Assembly: GCF_024199985.1 (NCBI RefSeq)
Contig: NZ_JANARS010000003.1
Location: 372,001 to 436,000, forward strand
DNA length: 64,000 bases
Source: Nocardioides pinisoli
GTDB lineage: Bacteria; Actinomycetota; Actinomycetes; Propionibacteriales; Nocardioidaceae
Direction of reading: 5' to 3'
Shown here: piece after piece, positions 42,594 to 51,106 of the stretch
Position numbering within the stretch: position 1 is the stretch's first letter
Layout of the letters: every line of letters starts with the position of its first letter
Notes under the pieces: model-generated
What the model saw: the letters and a program-made list of their open reading frames with translations, nothing else
Told to the model about the DNA's origin: nothing
Database searches by the model: none
Position numbers and translations under genes: made by a program

Positions 42594-42791
42594 TCACTCG
42601 CCGCGGTCGATCGGCTCGTGCCGCTCGTCGTCCGCCGGCGCCTCCTCAGTGAGCTGGTGGTACTGCTCCGCGCTCAGGTAGCGCTTCATCGCGGACTCGA
42701 TCGCCGCCGCGGAGGACCGGCGCGACGACCCGGCGCGGTCCCTCGCCTCGCGCGCGGCCCGCATCGCCTCTGCCTTCGACATGTCGTTCAT
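42594..42791 (-). CDS. Small basic/acidic hypothetical protein
   Basis: 65 residues from ATG 42791 (MNDMSKAEAMRAAREARDRA), with GGAGG about 9 nt upstream; the longer in-frame start at 42818 lies inside that Shine-Dalgarno region. Helical, charged N-terminus (KAEAMRAAREARDRAGSSRRSSAAAIESAMKRYLSAEQYHQL) and acidic tail. No family recognised; could be a small DNA- or protein-binding peptide. It lies between the exporter operon (convergent, 34 bp) and lutC, from which it is separated by 108 bp. Confidence 0.55.
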   Translation of the reverse strand: MNDMSKAEAMRAAREARDRAGSSRRSSAAAIESAMKRYLSAEQYHQLTEEAPADDERHEPIDRGE

Positions 42792-42899
42792 GACGTCACC
42801 TCCACCTGCCTCCAGCACATCGGCTGCGGAGCCGCGTGCGAAGTGCCGATGTGCCCGGCGTGCCGGGACTTCGGGGCATGGGTCCCGGGACGGGCGTCG

Positions 42900-43484
42900 T
42901 CAGCCGACGAGGAGGACGTGGAGCGTCCGTGGTCCGTGGACGCCTTCGACGCGGTCGAGCTCGATGTCGCTCGTGGCCGACGGCCCGCTGATCCAGGTCA
43001 GCGGCCGCGCGGGGTCGAGCAGCGCGATCGCGTCGGGCACGTCGGCGACCACCTGGCTCGCGTCGACGATGCAGACGTGGAGGTCGGGGACGAGGCTGAT
43101 CGCTCGGCGGCCCTGGTCGGGCGCGTGGTCGAGCACGATCGTGCCCGTCTCGGCGATGCCGACCCGGGCGCGGGTGACGACGGCGTCGAGGGCGTCGAGC
43201 TCGGCGGCGGTCAGGCCATCGTCCACGACGGACCCGGCGACGTCGAGGCCGAGTCCGGGGGGTACGACGGCGCGCGCCCCCGCGAGTGCGTCGGCCACCG
43301 CCGTCGCCAGGTCGGCGGAGGCGCAGCGGGTGACCACCGCGCGGTAGTCGGCCACCCGTTCGGCGAACAGCGCGACCAGGTCCCCGCGATCGGGGGCGCG
43401 GGGGGCGGCCGGGACGGCGACGGCGGGCGACACCCCGGCGAGGGCGTCACGCACCCGGCCGAGGACCTCGTCGCGTGCGCTCAT
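42900..43484 (-). CDS. lutC: Lactate utilisation protein C (LUD domain)
   Basis: 194 residues from ATG 43484 (MSARDEVLGRVRDALAG), overlapping the stop of lutB by 4 nt. One LUD domain: ALFAERVADYRAVV, DDGLTAAELDALDAVVTRARVGIAETGTIVLDHAPDQGRRAISLVPDLHVCIV, and LTWISGPSATSDIELDRVEGVHGPRTLHVLLVG, which is the conserved LutC end. LutABC together oxidise L-lactate to pyruvate; LutC is the smallest subunit without iron-sulfur motifs. Last gene of the lutABC operon. Cytoplasmic or membrane-associated complex. Confidence 0.94.
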   Translation of the reverse strand: MSARDEVLGRVRDALAGVSPAVAVPAAPRAPDRGDLVALFAERVADYRAVVTRCASADLATAVADALAGARAVVPPGLGLDVAGSVVDDGLTAAELDALDAVVTRARVGIAETGTIVLDHAPDQGRRAISLVPDLHVCIVDASQVVADVPDAIALLDPARPLTWISGPSATSDIELDRVEGVHGPRTLHVLLVG

Positions 43485-45040
43485 CGGGCGCTCCCGTCCC
43501 GACCGCCGTCTGTGCGGTCCCACCACTCGCGGAAGGACTCGGCCGGCGGCGCCGGCAGGTCACGTGCGCCCGTCCAGCCCGCGGCAGGCCCGGGCAGGCG
43601 GCCGGCGGCGGCGCGGCCGCCGGGCATCGTCCTACGCGAGAAGCGGCCCATGACGCGACCCGCCAGGCCGGAGGCCTTCTCCGCCCAAGCGAGTCGGCGC
43701 GAGTCGGAGAAGGTCCACGCCGCGGCCTTCATGGCCACCGCCTCGGCCTTGGGCACCCGGTCGTCGCGGTGGGAGTCGACGACAGCCGCGCGCTGGTCGA
43801 CCAGCACCGAGGGGATGTCGATCCGCACCGGGCAGACCTCGAAGCAGGCGCCGCAGAGCGACGAGGCGTAGGGCAGGGACGCGGTCTGCTCGTCGGAGAC
43901 GCCGTTGAGCAGGGGGTTGAGGATCGCGCCGATCGGCCCGGGGTAGACCGAGCCGTAGGCGTGGCCGCCGACGCGCTCGTAGACGGGACAGACGTTGAGG
44001 CAGGCCGAGCAGCGGATGCAGCGCAGCGCCTGGCGGCCGACGTCGTCGGCGAGGGCGCGGGTGCGGCCGTTGTCGAGCAGGACGACGTGCACCTCCTGCG
44101 GGCCGTCGCCGGCCGTGACCCCGGACCACGTCGAGGTGTAGGGGTTCATCCGCTCGCCGGTCGACGAGCGCGGCAGCAGCCGCAGCATCGGGTCGAGGTC
44201 GGACCACGTGGCCACGACCTTCTCGATGCCGACCACCGACACGAGCACCTCCGGCAGGGTCAGGCACATCCGGCCGTTGCCCTCGGACTCCACCACGACG
44301 AGGGTACCGGTGTCGGCGACGACGAAGTTGGCGCCCGACACGGCGACCTTGGCGCGCAGGAACTTCTCGCGGAGGTGCTCGCGGGCGGCGCCTGCGAGGA
44401 CCGCCGGCTCGTCGGTCAGGTCGGCGGGTGCCGGACGCCCGACCGCGCCCATCCGGCGGAGGAAGATCTCGCGCACCTCGGCGCGGTTGCGGTGGATCGC
44501 CGGCACCAGGATGTGCGAGGGCAGGTCCTCCCCCAGCTGCACGATCAGCTCGGCCAGGTCGGTCTCCCAGGCGGCGATGCCCTCAGCCTCCAGCGCCTCG
44601 TTGAGACCGATCTCCGCGGTCGCCATGGACTTGACCTTCACCACCTCGTCGGCGCCGTGGGCCTTGGTGACGGCGGCGACGATCGCGCACGCCTCCTCGG
44701 CGTCGCGCGCCCAGTGCACCGTCGCACCGGCCCGGGTCAGTGACGCCTCGAGCGTCTCGAGGTGGGTGGCCAGGTCGCGGAGCGCTGCCTCCTTCACACC
44801 CGCACCGGCGAGCCGCAGGTCCTCCCAGTCCTCGACCTCGGCGACGACCGCCGCGCGCTTGTCGCGGATGGTGCGGGTGGCGTGGGCGAGGTTGCGGCGC
44901 AGCTGGGTGTCGGCCAGTGCCTCGCGGGCCGCGGTCGGGAAGGCCGGCATGCCGACGAAGGTGCCGTTCATCTTCTCGGGGTCCCCGCGGCGTTGTTCGG
45001 GGGAGCGCAGCGGAGGAGAAGAACGGCGTGGGGTGTTCAT
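43481..45040 (-). CDS. lutB: Lactate utilisation iron-sulfur protein B with repeat-encoded N-terminal extension
   Basis: 519 residues from ATG 45040, which overlaps the lutA stop (ATGA). The first 23 residues (MNTPRRSSPPLRSPEQRRGD PEK, written in two parts) are Pro/Arg-rich, not part of the LutB family, and are encoded by a 59-bp repeat also found before tmk; the conserved protein starts at the second ATG, MNGTFVGMPAFPTAAREAL. LUD-type core residues ~60-300, then two [4Fe-4S] motifs, CIRCSACLNVCPVY and CGACFEVCPV, and the C-terminal helical part (EWWDRTDGG end). LutB passes electrons during L-lactate oxidation with LutA and LutC. It is also possible that translation really begins at the second ATG. 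Confidence 0.92.
   Translation of the reverse strand: MNTPRRSSPPLRSPEQRRGDPEKMNGTFVGMPAFPTAAREALADTQLRRNLAHATRTIRDKRAAVVAEVEDWEDLRLAGAGVKEAALRDLATHLETLEASLTRAGATVHWARDAEEACAIVAAVTKAHGADEVVKVKSMATAEIGLNEALEAEGIAAWETDLAELIVQLGEDLPSHILVPAIHRNRAEVREIFLRRMGAVGRPAPADLTDEPAVLAGAAREHLREKFLRAKVAVSGANFVVADTGTLVVVESEGNGRMCLTLPEVLVSVVGIEKVVATWSDLDPMLRLLPRSSTGERMNPYTSTWSGVTAGDGPQEVHVVLLDNGRTRALADDVGRQALRCIRCSACLNVCPVYERVGGHAYGSVYPGPIGAILNPLLNGVSDEQTASLPYASSLCGACFEVCPVRIDIPSVLVDQRAAVVDSHRDDRVPKAEAVAMKAAAWTFSDSRRLAWAEKASGLAGRVMGRFSRRTMPGGRAAAGRLPGPAAGWTGARDLPAPPAESFREWWDRTDGGRDGSAR
44977..45035 (-). repeat. 59-bp repeat, copy 1 (start of lutB)
   Basis: Ungapped match to 60661-60719 with 6 differences. Here it starts 3 codons after ATG 45040 and is read in frame as a Pro/Arg-rich peptide ending two codons before the next ATG. 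Includes CTCCTCCGCTGCGCTCCCCC in minus reading. Confidence 0.88.
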
Positions 45041-45822
45041 GCGAGATCACCGGCCCGCTCGCCGACAGCGGGCCCGCTCGACTCGCCCTCGGAGTCCTCG
45101 GTCGCGGCCAGCACCTCGGCCAGGTGCATGACGCGCACGCCGGCGCGCTCACGCGAGAGGAGGCCGCCGACGTGCATCAGGCAGGAGTTGTCGCCCGCGA
45201 CCAGCACCTCGGCGCCGGTGTCGCGCACGTGACGCGCCTTGTCGGCGCCCATCGCGATGGAGGTGTCCGCGTTCTTGAGCGCGAAGGTGCCGCCGAAGCC
45301 GCAGCACTCGGTGGCGTTGGGGAGGTCGACCAGCTGGATGCCGCGCACGGCCTCGAGCAGCTGCCGCGGTCGGTCACCGACGCCGAGCATGCGCAGGCTG
45401 TGGCAGGTGGGGTGGTAGGTCACCCGGTGCGGGAAGTAGGCCCCGACGTCGGTCACGCCCAGCACGTCGACGAGGAACTCGCTCAGCTCGTAGGTCCGCG
45501 GCGCGGTCTCGGCGACGGCGGCGACCAGGGCGGGGTCACCCGACCGCTCGGCCACGATCGAGTGCTGGTGCCGCGCCGACCCGGCGCACGAACCCGACGG
45601 GGTGACGATCGCGTCGTAGCCCGCGAACGCGTCGACGAAGGTCCGCACGACCGGAACCGCCTCGTCGAGGTAGCCGGTGTTGACCATCGGCTGCCCGCAG
45701 CACGTCTGGGCCTGCGGGAAGTCGACGTCGACCCCGAGACGGCGCAGCAGCCTCACGACGGCCTTCCCCGTGTCGGGGAACATGGCGTCGTTGACGCAGG
45801 TGATCTGGAGGGCGACCCTCAC
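45037..45822 (-). CDS. lutA: Lactate utilisation protein A (CCG domain)
   Basis: 261 residues from GTG 45822 (VRVALQITCVNDAMFPDTGKAVV), with AAGGA 8 nt upstream; ATG 45831 and GTG 45843 are in-frame but placed on or before that site. Two cysteine-rich CCG domains: DVDFPQAQTCCGQPMVNTGY and LPNATECCGFGGTF, as in glycolate oxidase iron-sulfur subunits. PSGSCAGSARHQH and HPTCHSLRMLGVGDRPRQLL are further family marks. With LutB and LutC it forms the non-flavin L-lactate oxidising complex. First gene of the operon; only 36 bp separate it from the acetyltransferase gene upstream, which may be co-transcribed. Confidence 0.94.
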   Translation of the reverse strand: MRVALQITCVNDAMFPDTGKAVVRLLRRLGVDVDFPQAQTCCGQPMVNTGYLDEAVPVVRTFVDAFAGYDAIVTPSGSCAGSARHQHSIVAERSGDPALVAAVAETAPRTYELSEFLVDVLGVTDVGAYFPHRVTYHPTCHSLRMLGVGDRPRQLLEAVRGIQLVDLPNATECCGFGGTFALKNADTSIAMGADKARHVRDTGAEVLVAGDNSCLMHVGGLLSRERAGVRVMHLAEVLAATEDSEGESSGPAVGERAGDLA

Positions 45823-45858
45823 GGTCGGCATCCTTCCACGCACCGTCCGGGGCGCAGC

Positions 45859-46380
45859 TCAGAGTCCCTTCGTCGTCATCACGTTGACCCCGTGGGGCGT
45901 CTCCTCGCGATCGGACTCGGTGAACCCGAGCTTCGCCAGCACACGACGGGAGGCGACGTTCCACTCCCAGACCGAGGCCCACAGGCGCTCATGGCCCGCG
46001 GCTCTCGCCCAGTCCAGCACGGCCCACGCGGCTTCCGTCGCGTGACCCTGTCCCCAGGACCGGCGGAGGAGCTCGAACGCCAGCTCGGGCTCGCGCACGC
46101 CGGATCCGCCGACCAGGCCGCAGTAGCCGATGACGTCGCTGACGGTCTTGCGCTCCACGGCGAGCAGTCCGACGGTCGACGGGTCGCTCGCGCGGATCCC
46201 TGCTTCGAAGGCGTCGAGCGCGGGTCGCCCGTCCGCGTCGATGCGGCGGTGCGCGGGCACCCGCGGGTCGCGCTCGAGCCACATCTCGCGCTGGACGGCG
46301 GCTTCGTCGACCCGCCACGGCCTGAGCAGCAGGCGAGGAGTCTCGATCAGCACCGCACGGTCGTCGGCTCGGTCTGCCAT
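45859..46380 (-). CDS. GNAT-family N-acetyltransferase (RimJ/RimL-like)
   Basis: 173 residues from ATG 46380 (MADRADDRAVLIETPRLLLRPW). RimJ/RimL-type GNAT: IETPRLLLRPWRVDEAA, VIGYCGLVGGSG, ELAFELLRRSWGQGHATEAAWAVLDWA (the acetyl-CoA motif A) and LWASVWEWNVASRRVLAKLGF near the end. Acetylates an alpha-amino group of a protein or a small molecule; the acceptor is unknown. A longer in-frame ORF exists upstream but is Arg/Pro-rich and antisense to the GH43 gene, so I reject it. Divergent from the GH43 gene and immediately upstream of lutA. Confidence 0.9.
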   Translation of the reverse strand: MADRADDRAVLIETPRLLLRPWRVDEAAVQREMWLERDPRVPAHRRIDADGRPALDAFEAGIRASDPSTVGLLAVERKTVSDVIGYCGLVGGSGVREPELAFELLRRSWGQGHATEAAWAVLDWARAAGHERLWASVWEWNVASRRVLAKLGFTESDREETPHGVNVMTTKGL

Positions 46381-46454
46381 GCCCGCAAGCCTCACACGGC
46401 CGCCGCCGCGTCGCGTGCACGCCCGCCCCGGCGGCTGACCGTCGCGCGCCTCTT

Positions 46455-46466
46455 TACAACGTTGTA
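46455..46466. promoter_or_regulatory. Perfect 12-bp palindrome, LacI-type operator candidate
   Basis: TACAACGTTGTA, a perfect dyad with the central CG step usual for LacI-family operators, AT-rich against the background. It lies 21 bp before ATG 46488 of the GH43 gene and 74 bp before the acetyltransferase start. No LacI gene is in the window. Confidence 0.6.
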
Positions 46467-46487
46467 GTGATCCCGCAGGGTGGACAG

Positions 46488-48491
46488 ATGTCTCGGGTCC
46501 CGCGGTTCCTCCCTGCCTCCGTCCTCGCCCTGCTGGCGCTCCTCGTCCCCCTGGCGCCGCCCACGCCGTCGCCGCCCTCGTCGGCGGCTCGAGCGGCTGA
46601 GCCCGCCGGCGCCCGCTCGTACGACAACCCGCTCGCGCCCCGCATCGCCGACGGCCGGACGGTGGACAACTGCGCCGACCCCGTCGTGCTGCGCGGTCAG
46701 GGGCAGGACCGCGGCACCTGGTACATGTACTGCACGACCGACCCGCTGGACGACACCGAGACCGCTGACGGTTCGCCGGTGTTCCACCCGATCCCCATGC
46801 TGCGCAGCACGGACCTCGTGGACTGGGACTACGTCGGCGACGCGCTGCCGCAGAAGCCCTCCTGGGCCGCCCCGGAGGCGGCGATGTGGGCACCGGACCT
46901 GGTGTACTCGCGGGCCACCAAGCGCTACTACCTCACCTTCGTCGTCACGGACACGACCACCGAGGTCAGCGGCGAGCCCGGCTGCACGGGCGACAGCGCC
47001 ATCGGTGTCGCCACCAGCCGCAACCCGACCGGCCCGTGGACGGTGAGCGACAAGCCGCTGGTCGACCCGCGGCGAGCCGGTCCGGGCTGCGACTTCTACT
47101 GGACCTACGACCCCGACGTGCTCGGCGACGCCGTCGGCTCGCGCAGCGTCCTCTACTACGGGAGCTACTACGGCGGCGTCTTCGCCCGCCAGGTGACGCT
47201 GACCGGGAACGGCATGGTCACCACGGGGCCGGAGCGACGGATCACCGCCGGCACGGAGCGGGAGCCTCGGCTCGACCCGGTCGAGCAGCAGCGCGCCGGC
47301 GCGGCCCAGCTCCGTGGCCCGGGTGGTCGGCAGGTCGTGGTCGGCAACCGCTACGAGGGGACCAACGTCGTCCAGCGAGGCGAGTGGTACTACTACTTCG
47401 GGTCGGCGACCAACTGCTGCAACGGTCCGCTCACCGGCTACAGCGTCTTCACCGGACGATCGACGAGCCCGATGGGCCCGTTCGTCGACCGCGAGGGCAA
47501 CTCGCTGCTCGCCGGCCGCGCCGGCGGCACGCCCGCGCTCAGCATGAACGGCAACCGGTGGGTCGGCACCGGTCACAACTCGACCTTCCAGGACGCGAGC
47601 GGCCAGTGGTGGACGGCCTACCACGCGGTCGACCGCTACGACCCCTACTTCGCCGGCACCACGAGCTTCACCAAGCGGCCGGCGCTCCTCGACCCCGTCG
47701 ACTGGGTCGACGGGTGGCCCTCGGTGCGTGCCGGCCGGTGGGCCTCCGACGAGCCGATGCCCGCGCCCGCGGCGCAGGACGGCGAGGTGTCGGCGTACAC
47801 CCCCGACCCCGTTCCGGCCCAGGTGCCGGGCGCGCCGCTGGCGGCGTACTCCGACGAGTTCGACGACCAGGACCTCGCCGGCTGGGAGTGGGTACGGGGC
47901 GAGTCCGCGTCGTGGCGGCTCGAGGACGGACGGTTCGCCCTCGACACGCAGGACACCGACCTCTACGTCGACAACAACACCGCCTCCGTGCTGACCCGGC
48001 CGGCCCCGGACGGGGACTACGTGGTGGAGACCAAGGTCGCCTTCGACGTCCCGGCGGACGGCTGCCCACCGGAGGCGGGCGCGGACGGCAAGGACTGCTA
48101 CAACTTCGTGCAGGCCGGGCTCGTGGTCTACGGCTCCGACGACGCCTTCCTCAAGCTCACCCACGCGTCGCTGTGGGAGACGCGGCAGACCGAGTTCGCC
48201 AAGGAGGTGCCGGCCGCGCCGGCCGGCCAGCCGCGCTACGGCAACACCGTGGTCGGCGCCCCCGGTGACGAGACGTGGCTGCGGATCGTCCGCGAGGTCG
48301 GAGCGGGCAGCGACGGCGCGGACCTGTTCACGGCCTACACCAGCCAGGACGGCACCCGCTGGGTGCGCGGTGGCGCCTGGACGCACGGCGAGCTCGGTCC
48401 GGAACCGAGGATCGGCCTGGTGTCGATGGGCGGGCCGGAGGACCTGACCGCGCGATTCGACCACGTTCGCACCTGGACCCTGGCCGAGTGA
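46488..48491 (+). CDS. Secreted GH43-family glycosidase with C-terminal beta-sandwich
   Basis: 667 residues from ATG 46488 (MSRVPRFLPASVLALLALLV); GTG 46467 directly abuts the palindrome and is less likely. Signal peptide ~1-38 ending in an AxA site (ARA before AEPAG). The catalytic five-bladed propeller covers ~45-430: DNCADPVVLRGQ holds the general-base Asp, APDLVYSRATKRYYLTFVV, DFYWTYDPDVLGD and SPMGPFVDREG are family landmarks, and GHNSTFQDASGQWWTAYHAVD is the GH43 substrate-side motif. The C-terminal ~200 residues (DEFDDQDLAGWEWVRGES ... FVQAGLVVYGSDDAFLKLTHAS) form a DUF1349/laminin-like sandwich. It should cleave arabinan- or xylan-type glycans outside the cell. Confidence 0.9.
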   Translation: MSRVPRFLPASVLALLALLVPLAPPTPSPPSSAARAAEPAGARSYDNPLAPRIADGRTVDNCADPVVLRGQGQDRGTWYMYCTTDPLDDTETADGSPVFHPIPMLRSTDLVDWDYVGDALPQKPSWAAPEAAMWAPDLVYSRATKRYYLTFVVTDTTTEVSGEPGCTGDSAIGVATSRNPTGPWTVSDKPLVDPRRAGPGCDFYWTYDPDVLGDAVGSRSVLYYGSYYGGVFARQVTLTGNGMVTTGPERRITAGTEREPRLDPVEQQRAGAAQLRGPGGRQVVVGNRYEGTNVVQRGEWYYYFGSATNCCNGPLTGYSVFTGRSTSPMGPFVDREGNSLLAGRAGGTPALSMNGNRWVGTGHNSTFQDASGQWWTAYHAVDRYDPYFAGTTSFTKRPALLDPVDWVDGWPSVRAGRWASDEPMPAPAAQDGEVSAYTPDPVPAQVPGAPLAAYSDEFDDQDLAGWEWVRGESASWRLEDGRFALDTQDTDLYVDNNTASVLTRPAPDGDYVVETKVAFDVPADGCPPEAGADGKDCYNFVQAGLVVYGSDDAFLKLTHASLWETRQTEFAKEVPAAPAGQPRYGNTVVGAPGDETWLRIVREVGAGSDGADLFTAYTSQDGTRWVRGGAWTHGELGPEPRIGLVSMGGPEDLTARFDHVRTWTLAE

Positions 48492-48513
48492 GGCCGAGCG
48501 GCCGGACGTAGGG

Positions 48514-48563
48514 GACTCCCCCAGGGTCTCGGGCCCCCGCGAGGGAGTCGGAGCCGCCTGTCG
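48514..48563 (-). repeat. tRNA-Thr 3'-end-derived direct repeat, left copy (att-like) with hairpin
   Basis: Reads GACTCCCCCAGGGTCTCGGG, a variable centre, then GGGAGTCGGAGCCGCCTGTCG split at 48543-48563. The last 11-14 bases equal the 3' end of the tRNA-Thr gene at 56349-56421, and the rest equals the hairpin beyond that tRNA. The rest of a tRNA is absent here. The GACTCCC/GGGAGTC stem may also terminate the GH43 gene. Confidence 0.85.
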
Positions 48564-48574
48564 CGGGTCCCCCG

Positions 48575-49150
48575 TCAGGACGGCGCGGGAGCCTCGCCCG
48601 GGCGGGCCGCCGGGGCGCCGGTGAGGGTGCGCGCCCACGGGGCGTCGAGCTCGTCGGCGTCGATCGCCACCATCACGTTCGCGAGGAGGCTGCGGCCGAA
48701 CATCTCCCGGATCTCGGCGTCGTTCGCGCCGGCGACGGTGCGCATGTACTCGACCTGCTCGGCATAGCACTCGCGCAGCGCCTCGCGGATCGCCGGCACC
48801 GCGGCCGCGGCGTTGGCCTGCAGCAACAGCATCAGCAGGTCCCGCTCACGGGTCAGGCGGTCGTAGGAGGCGTTCATCGCGGCCAGGACGTCGCGCGGGT
48901 CCTCGGAGCGCGACTCGCTCGCGCCGTCGGCCAGCGCGGCCTGGAGTCGCCCGGACACGTGCTTCACGACCTGGACGAACAACGCCTCCTTCCCGGGGAA
49001 GAGGCGGTAGATGTAGGGCTGCGAGATCCCGGCCTCCGCCGCGACCTGCTGCGTGGAGGTCCCGTAGTAGCCGCGCGCGCCGAACACGCGCACCGCCGCG
49101 TCGAGGACCTGGGCCCGGCGCGAGTCCGCGTCGCTCCGCGTCGTCGCCAT
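48575..49150 (-). CDS. TetR-family transcriptional regulator
   Basis: 191 residues from ATG 49150 (MATTRSDADSRRAQVLDAAVRVFGARGYYGTSTQQVAAEAGISQPYIYRLFPGKEALFVQVV). The helix-turn-helix is at ~28-47 and is of the common TetR_N type. The C-terminal ligand domain contains SYDRLTRERDLLMLLLQANAAAAVPAIREALRECYAEQVEYM and FGRSLLANVMVAID. An MFS transporter gene is divergent with 120 bp between; the dyad AGTG...CACT at 49233-49246 lies there. So it probably represses that transporter. First gene inside the tRNA-flanked block. Confidence 0.92.
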   Translation of the reverse strand: MATTRSDADSRRAQVLDAAVRVFGARGYYGTSTQQVAAEAGISQPYIYRLFPGKEALFVQVVKHVSGRLQAALADGASESRSEDPRDVLAAMNASYDRLTRERDLLMLLLQANAAAAVPAIREALRECYAEQVEYMRTVAGANDAEIREMFGRSLLANVMVAIDADELDAPWARTLTGAPAARPGEAPAPS

Positions 49151-49228
49151 GTGGCTATTCAACCACCACATCGAGAGCCATGCCCCGACCGGTCCCGCTT
49201 GCACGCCCACATCGACGGCGTGGTCTGA

Positions 49229-49251
49229 TATTAGTGATTGACCACTTACAA
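49229..49251. promoter_or_regulatory. Operator candidate between TetR and MFS genes
   Basis: TTAGTG (49231-49236) and CACTTA (49243-49248) form an imperfect dyad with a 6-nt centre, AT-rich against the background. It lies in the promoter area of the MFS gene (ATG 49271, AGGA 7 nt before it). Confidence 0.5.
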
Positions 49252-49270
49252 CCCGTCCCGAGGATCTTCC

Positions 49271-50686
49271 ATGCCTTCGCAACACTCGAACGGCGGCGTG
49301 CGCCTGCTCGCGGTGCTCGCCTTCGGGCAGTTCATCGCTGCCCTCGACTACAACATCGTCTACGTGGCGCTGCCCGAGATCGGCCGAGCGCTCGGCTTCT
49401 CCGAGCAGAGCCTGCAGTGGACCGTCAGCGCCTACGCGGTCGCCTTCGGTGGCCTGCTGCTCTTCGGAGGCCGGGCCGCCGACCTCCTCGGCCGACGCCG
49501 GATGTTCGTGCTGGCCATCAGCCTCTACGGCCTCTCCTCGCTCGTGGGCGGACTCGCGTCCTCGCAGGAGCTGCTCATCGCCGCCCGCGCCGGGCAAGGC
49601 GTTGGCGGGGCGCTCCTGGTGCCGGCCACCCTCTCGCTCATCGCCACCGAGTACGAGGAGGGCGCCGCCCGCAACCGCGCCCTCGCCGTGTGGGGAGGCG
49701 CCGGGGCACTCGGACTGGCCCTCGGCGCGCTCCTCGGCGGGGTGCTGACCAGCGCCTTCGGGTGGGAGTCGGTGTTCCTCGTCAACGTGCCGCTGACCGC
49801 CGTCGCGGCCGTCGCCGGCCTCCGGCTGCTCCCGGCCGACGGCCGCCGCGATCGCACTCGCCGCCTCGACCTGCCCGGGGCCGTGTCCGGCACCCTGGCC
49901 GTGACGGCCATCGTCTACGGCTTGGTGCAGGGCCCGGAGCTCGGCTGGGGCAGCGCCGAGGTGCTCGCCGTCCTCGGCGTCGGGGCCGCCCTGCTCCTGG
50001 CTTTCGTCGCGATCGAGAGGGTCTCCGACCACGCGCTCATGCCCCTCGGTCTGTTCAGGAACCGCAGCCTGGTCACGGCGATGGGGATCACCTTCGTCTT
50101 CATGGGCACCTTCGGCACCCAGTACTACCTCTTCACCGTCTACCTGCAGGGCGTCCTGGGCTACTCCGCGCTCCAGACCGGCATGGCCTTCCTCCCCGCC
50201 GCAGTCCTGGGCATGGTCGGCGCCCGCATCGCCGAGTCCACGCTCGGCAGCTGGGGCATCCGCCCGTCACTGATCGCCGCACTGGTGACCGGGGGCCTGG
50301 GCATGGCCGCGTTCGCGCTCGCGCTGTCCGAGGACGGCACGTTCGTCGCACTGCTGCCCGGCATCGCGCTCATCAGCCTCGGGCAGGGCGTCGGGTGGAC
50401 GTCGATGTTCGCCGCCGCCGGGGCGGGCGTTCCGCCACACGAGCAGGGCATCGCCTCGGCCCTGGCCTCAACCACCCAGCAGATCGGCGCCGCCGTGGGG
50501 CTCGGCATCCTCGTCGCGGTGGCGAACTCCGCCGACCAGACCGTCGACGGGCTCCGGCTCGCCGGCTTCGTCGCGGGGGCTGCGACCGTCGCCGGCTGCC
50601 TGCTGACCGCCGGGCTGCGCCGGCACTCCCACGATGACGCCGCGCGGGTGGAGGAGCCCGCCGTCGTCGACGCGTCGGCGCGCTGA
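49271..50686 (+). CDS. MFS multidrug transporter, DHA2 type
   Basis: 471 residues from ATG 49271 with AGGA at 49261-49264. DHA2 landmarks: FGQFIAALDYNIVYVALPEIGRALGFSEQSLQWTVSAY (helix 1, with Asp), GGRAADLLGRRRMF (motif A), GQGVGGALLVPATLSLI, AVWGGAGALGLALGALLGGVLT (motif C, antiporter signature) and a repeated architecture of 14 helices expected from the family. It exports drugs or related compounds using the proton gradient. The divergent TetR gene and intervening dyad suggest inducible control. Gene content otherwise ordinary. Confidence 0.93.
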   Translation: MPSQHSNGGVRLLAVLAFGQFIAALDYNIVYVALPEIGRALGFSEQSLQWTVSAYAVAFGGLLLFGGRAADLLGRRRMFVLAISLYGLSSLVGGLASSQELLIAARAGQGVGGALLVPATLSLIATEYEEGAARNRALAVWGGAGALGLALGALLGGVLTSAFGWESVFLVNVPLTAVAAVAGLRLLPADGRRDRTRRLDLPGAVSGTLAVTAIVYGLVQGPELGWGSAEVLAVLGVGAALLLAFVAIERVSDHALMPLGLFRNRSLVTAMGITFVFMGTFGTQYYLFTVYLQGVLGYSALQTGMAFLPAAVLGMVGARIAESTLGSWGIRPSLIAALVTGGLGMAAFALALSEDGTFVALLPGIALISLGQGVGWTSMFAAAGAGVPPHEQGIASALASTTQQIGAAVGLGILVAVANSADQTVDGLRLAGFVAGAATVAGCLLTAGLRRHSHDDAARVEEPAVVDASAR

Positions 50687-50857
50687 CAGCCGCGACGCGC
50701 CCGGCGGGCAGCACCGTCGCCCGCCGGGCGCGTCGTGATCGGCGGCCGGCCCGCCCGTTCCAGCACCGCCCGCGACGTATCAGATCCCGTCGTCCGTCCT
50801 CCTGTCAGGTGGAGGACAACGTCGACGACGTGAGCCCTGCGGGGCTCGGGAGGGATC

Positions 50858-51094
50858 ATGCAGGTGGTGTATCGCGTCGCATATGCGCCCGGCCCCGACG
50901 ACGCGCCCGACCGCGACCGGATCGTGCGCGACTTCGCCGGCACCACGGGCCGTGAGGCCCAGGACGAGGCCCACCGCTGGGCCGCCAGCCGCAACCGGCT
51001 GCGACCACCCGAGCTCCGGAGCCAGTGGCCCTGGGTGCTCGAGCGCTGGAACGCGCGGACCCAGGACTGGGAGCTGGTCAGCCACATCCGGTAG
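50858..51094 (+). CDS. Small hypothetical protein
   Basis: 78 residues from ATG 50858 (MQVVYRVAYAPGPDDAPDRD), with GGGAGGG shortly upstream, a very good ribosome binding site. The rest contains IVRDFAGTTGREAQDEAHRWAASRNRLRPPELRSQWPWVLERWNARTQDWELVSHIR, i.e. one possible helix and a Trp-rich end. I do not know a family. It converges on the NmrA-type gene (12 bp gap). No signal peptide. Probably real because of its ribosome site and codon use. Confidence 0.6.
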   Translation: MQVVYRVAYAPGPDDAPDRDRIVRDFAGTTGREAQDEAHRWAASRNRLRPPELRSQWPWVLERWNARTQDWELVSHIR

Positions 51095-51106
51095 CGACGG
51101 AGCACC

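Noticed and set aside
48564-48600. A second, complete tRNA at the left repeat
   Set aside because: Only the last 11-14 tRNA bases are present; no D or anticodon arm follows.
46392-48770. Minus-strand ORF of 792 codons
   Set aside because: Antisense to GH43, no domains, typical GC-skew shadow.
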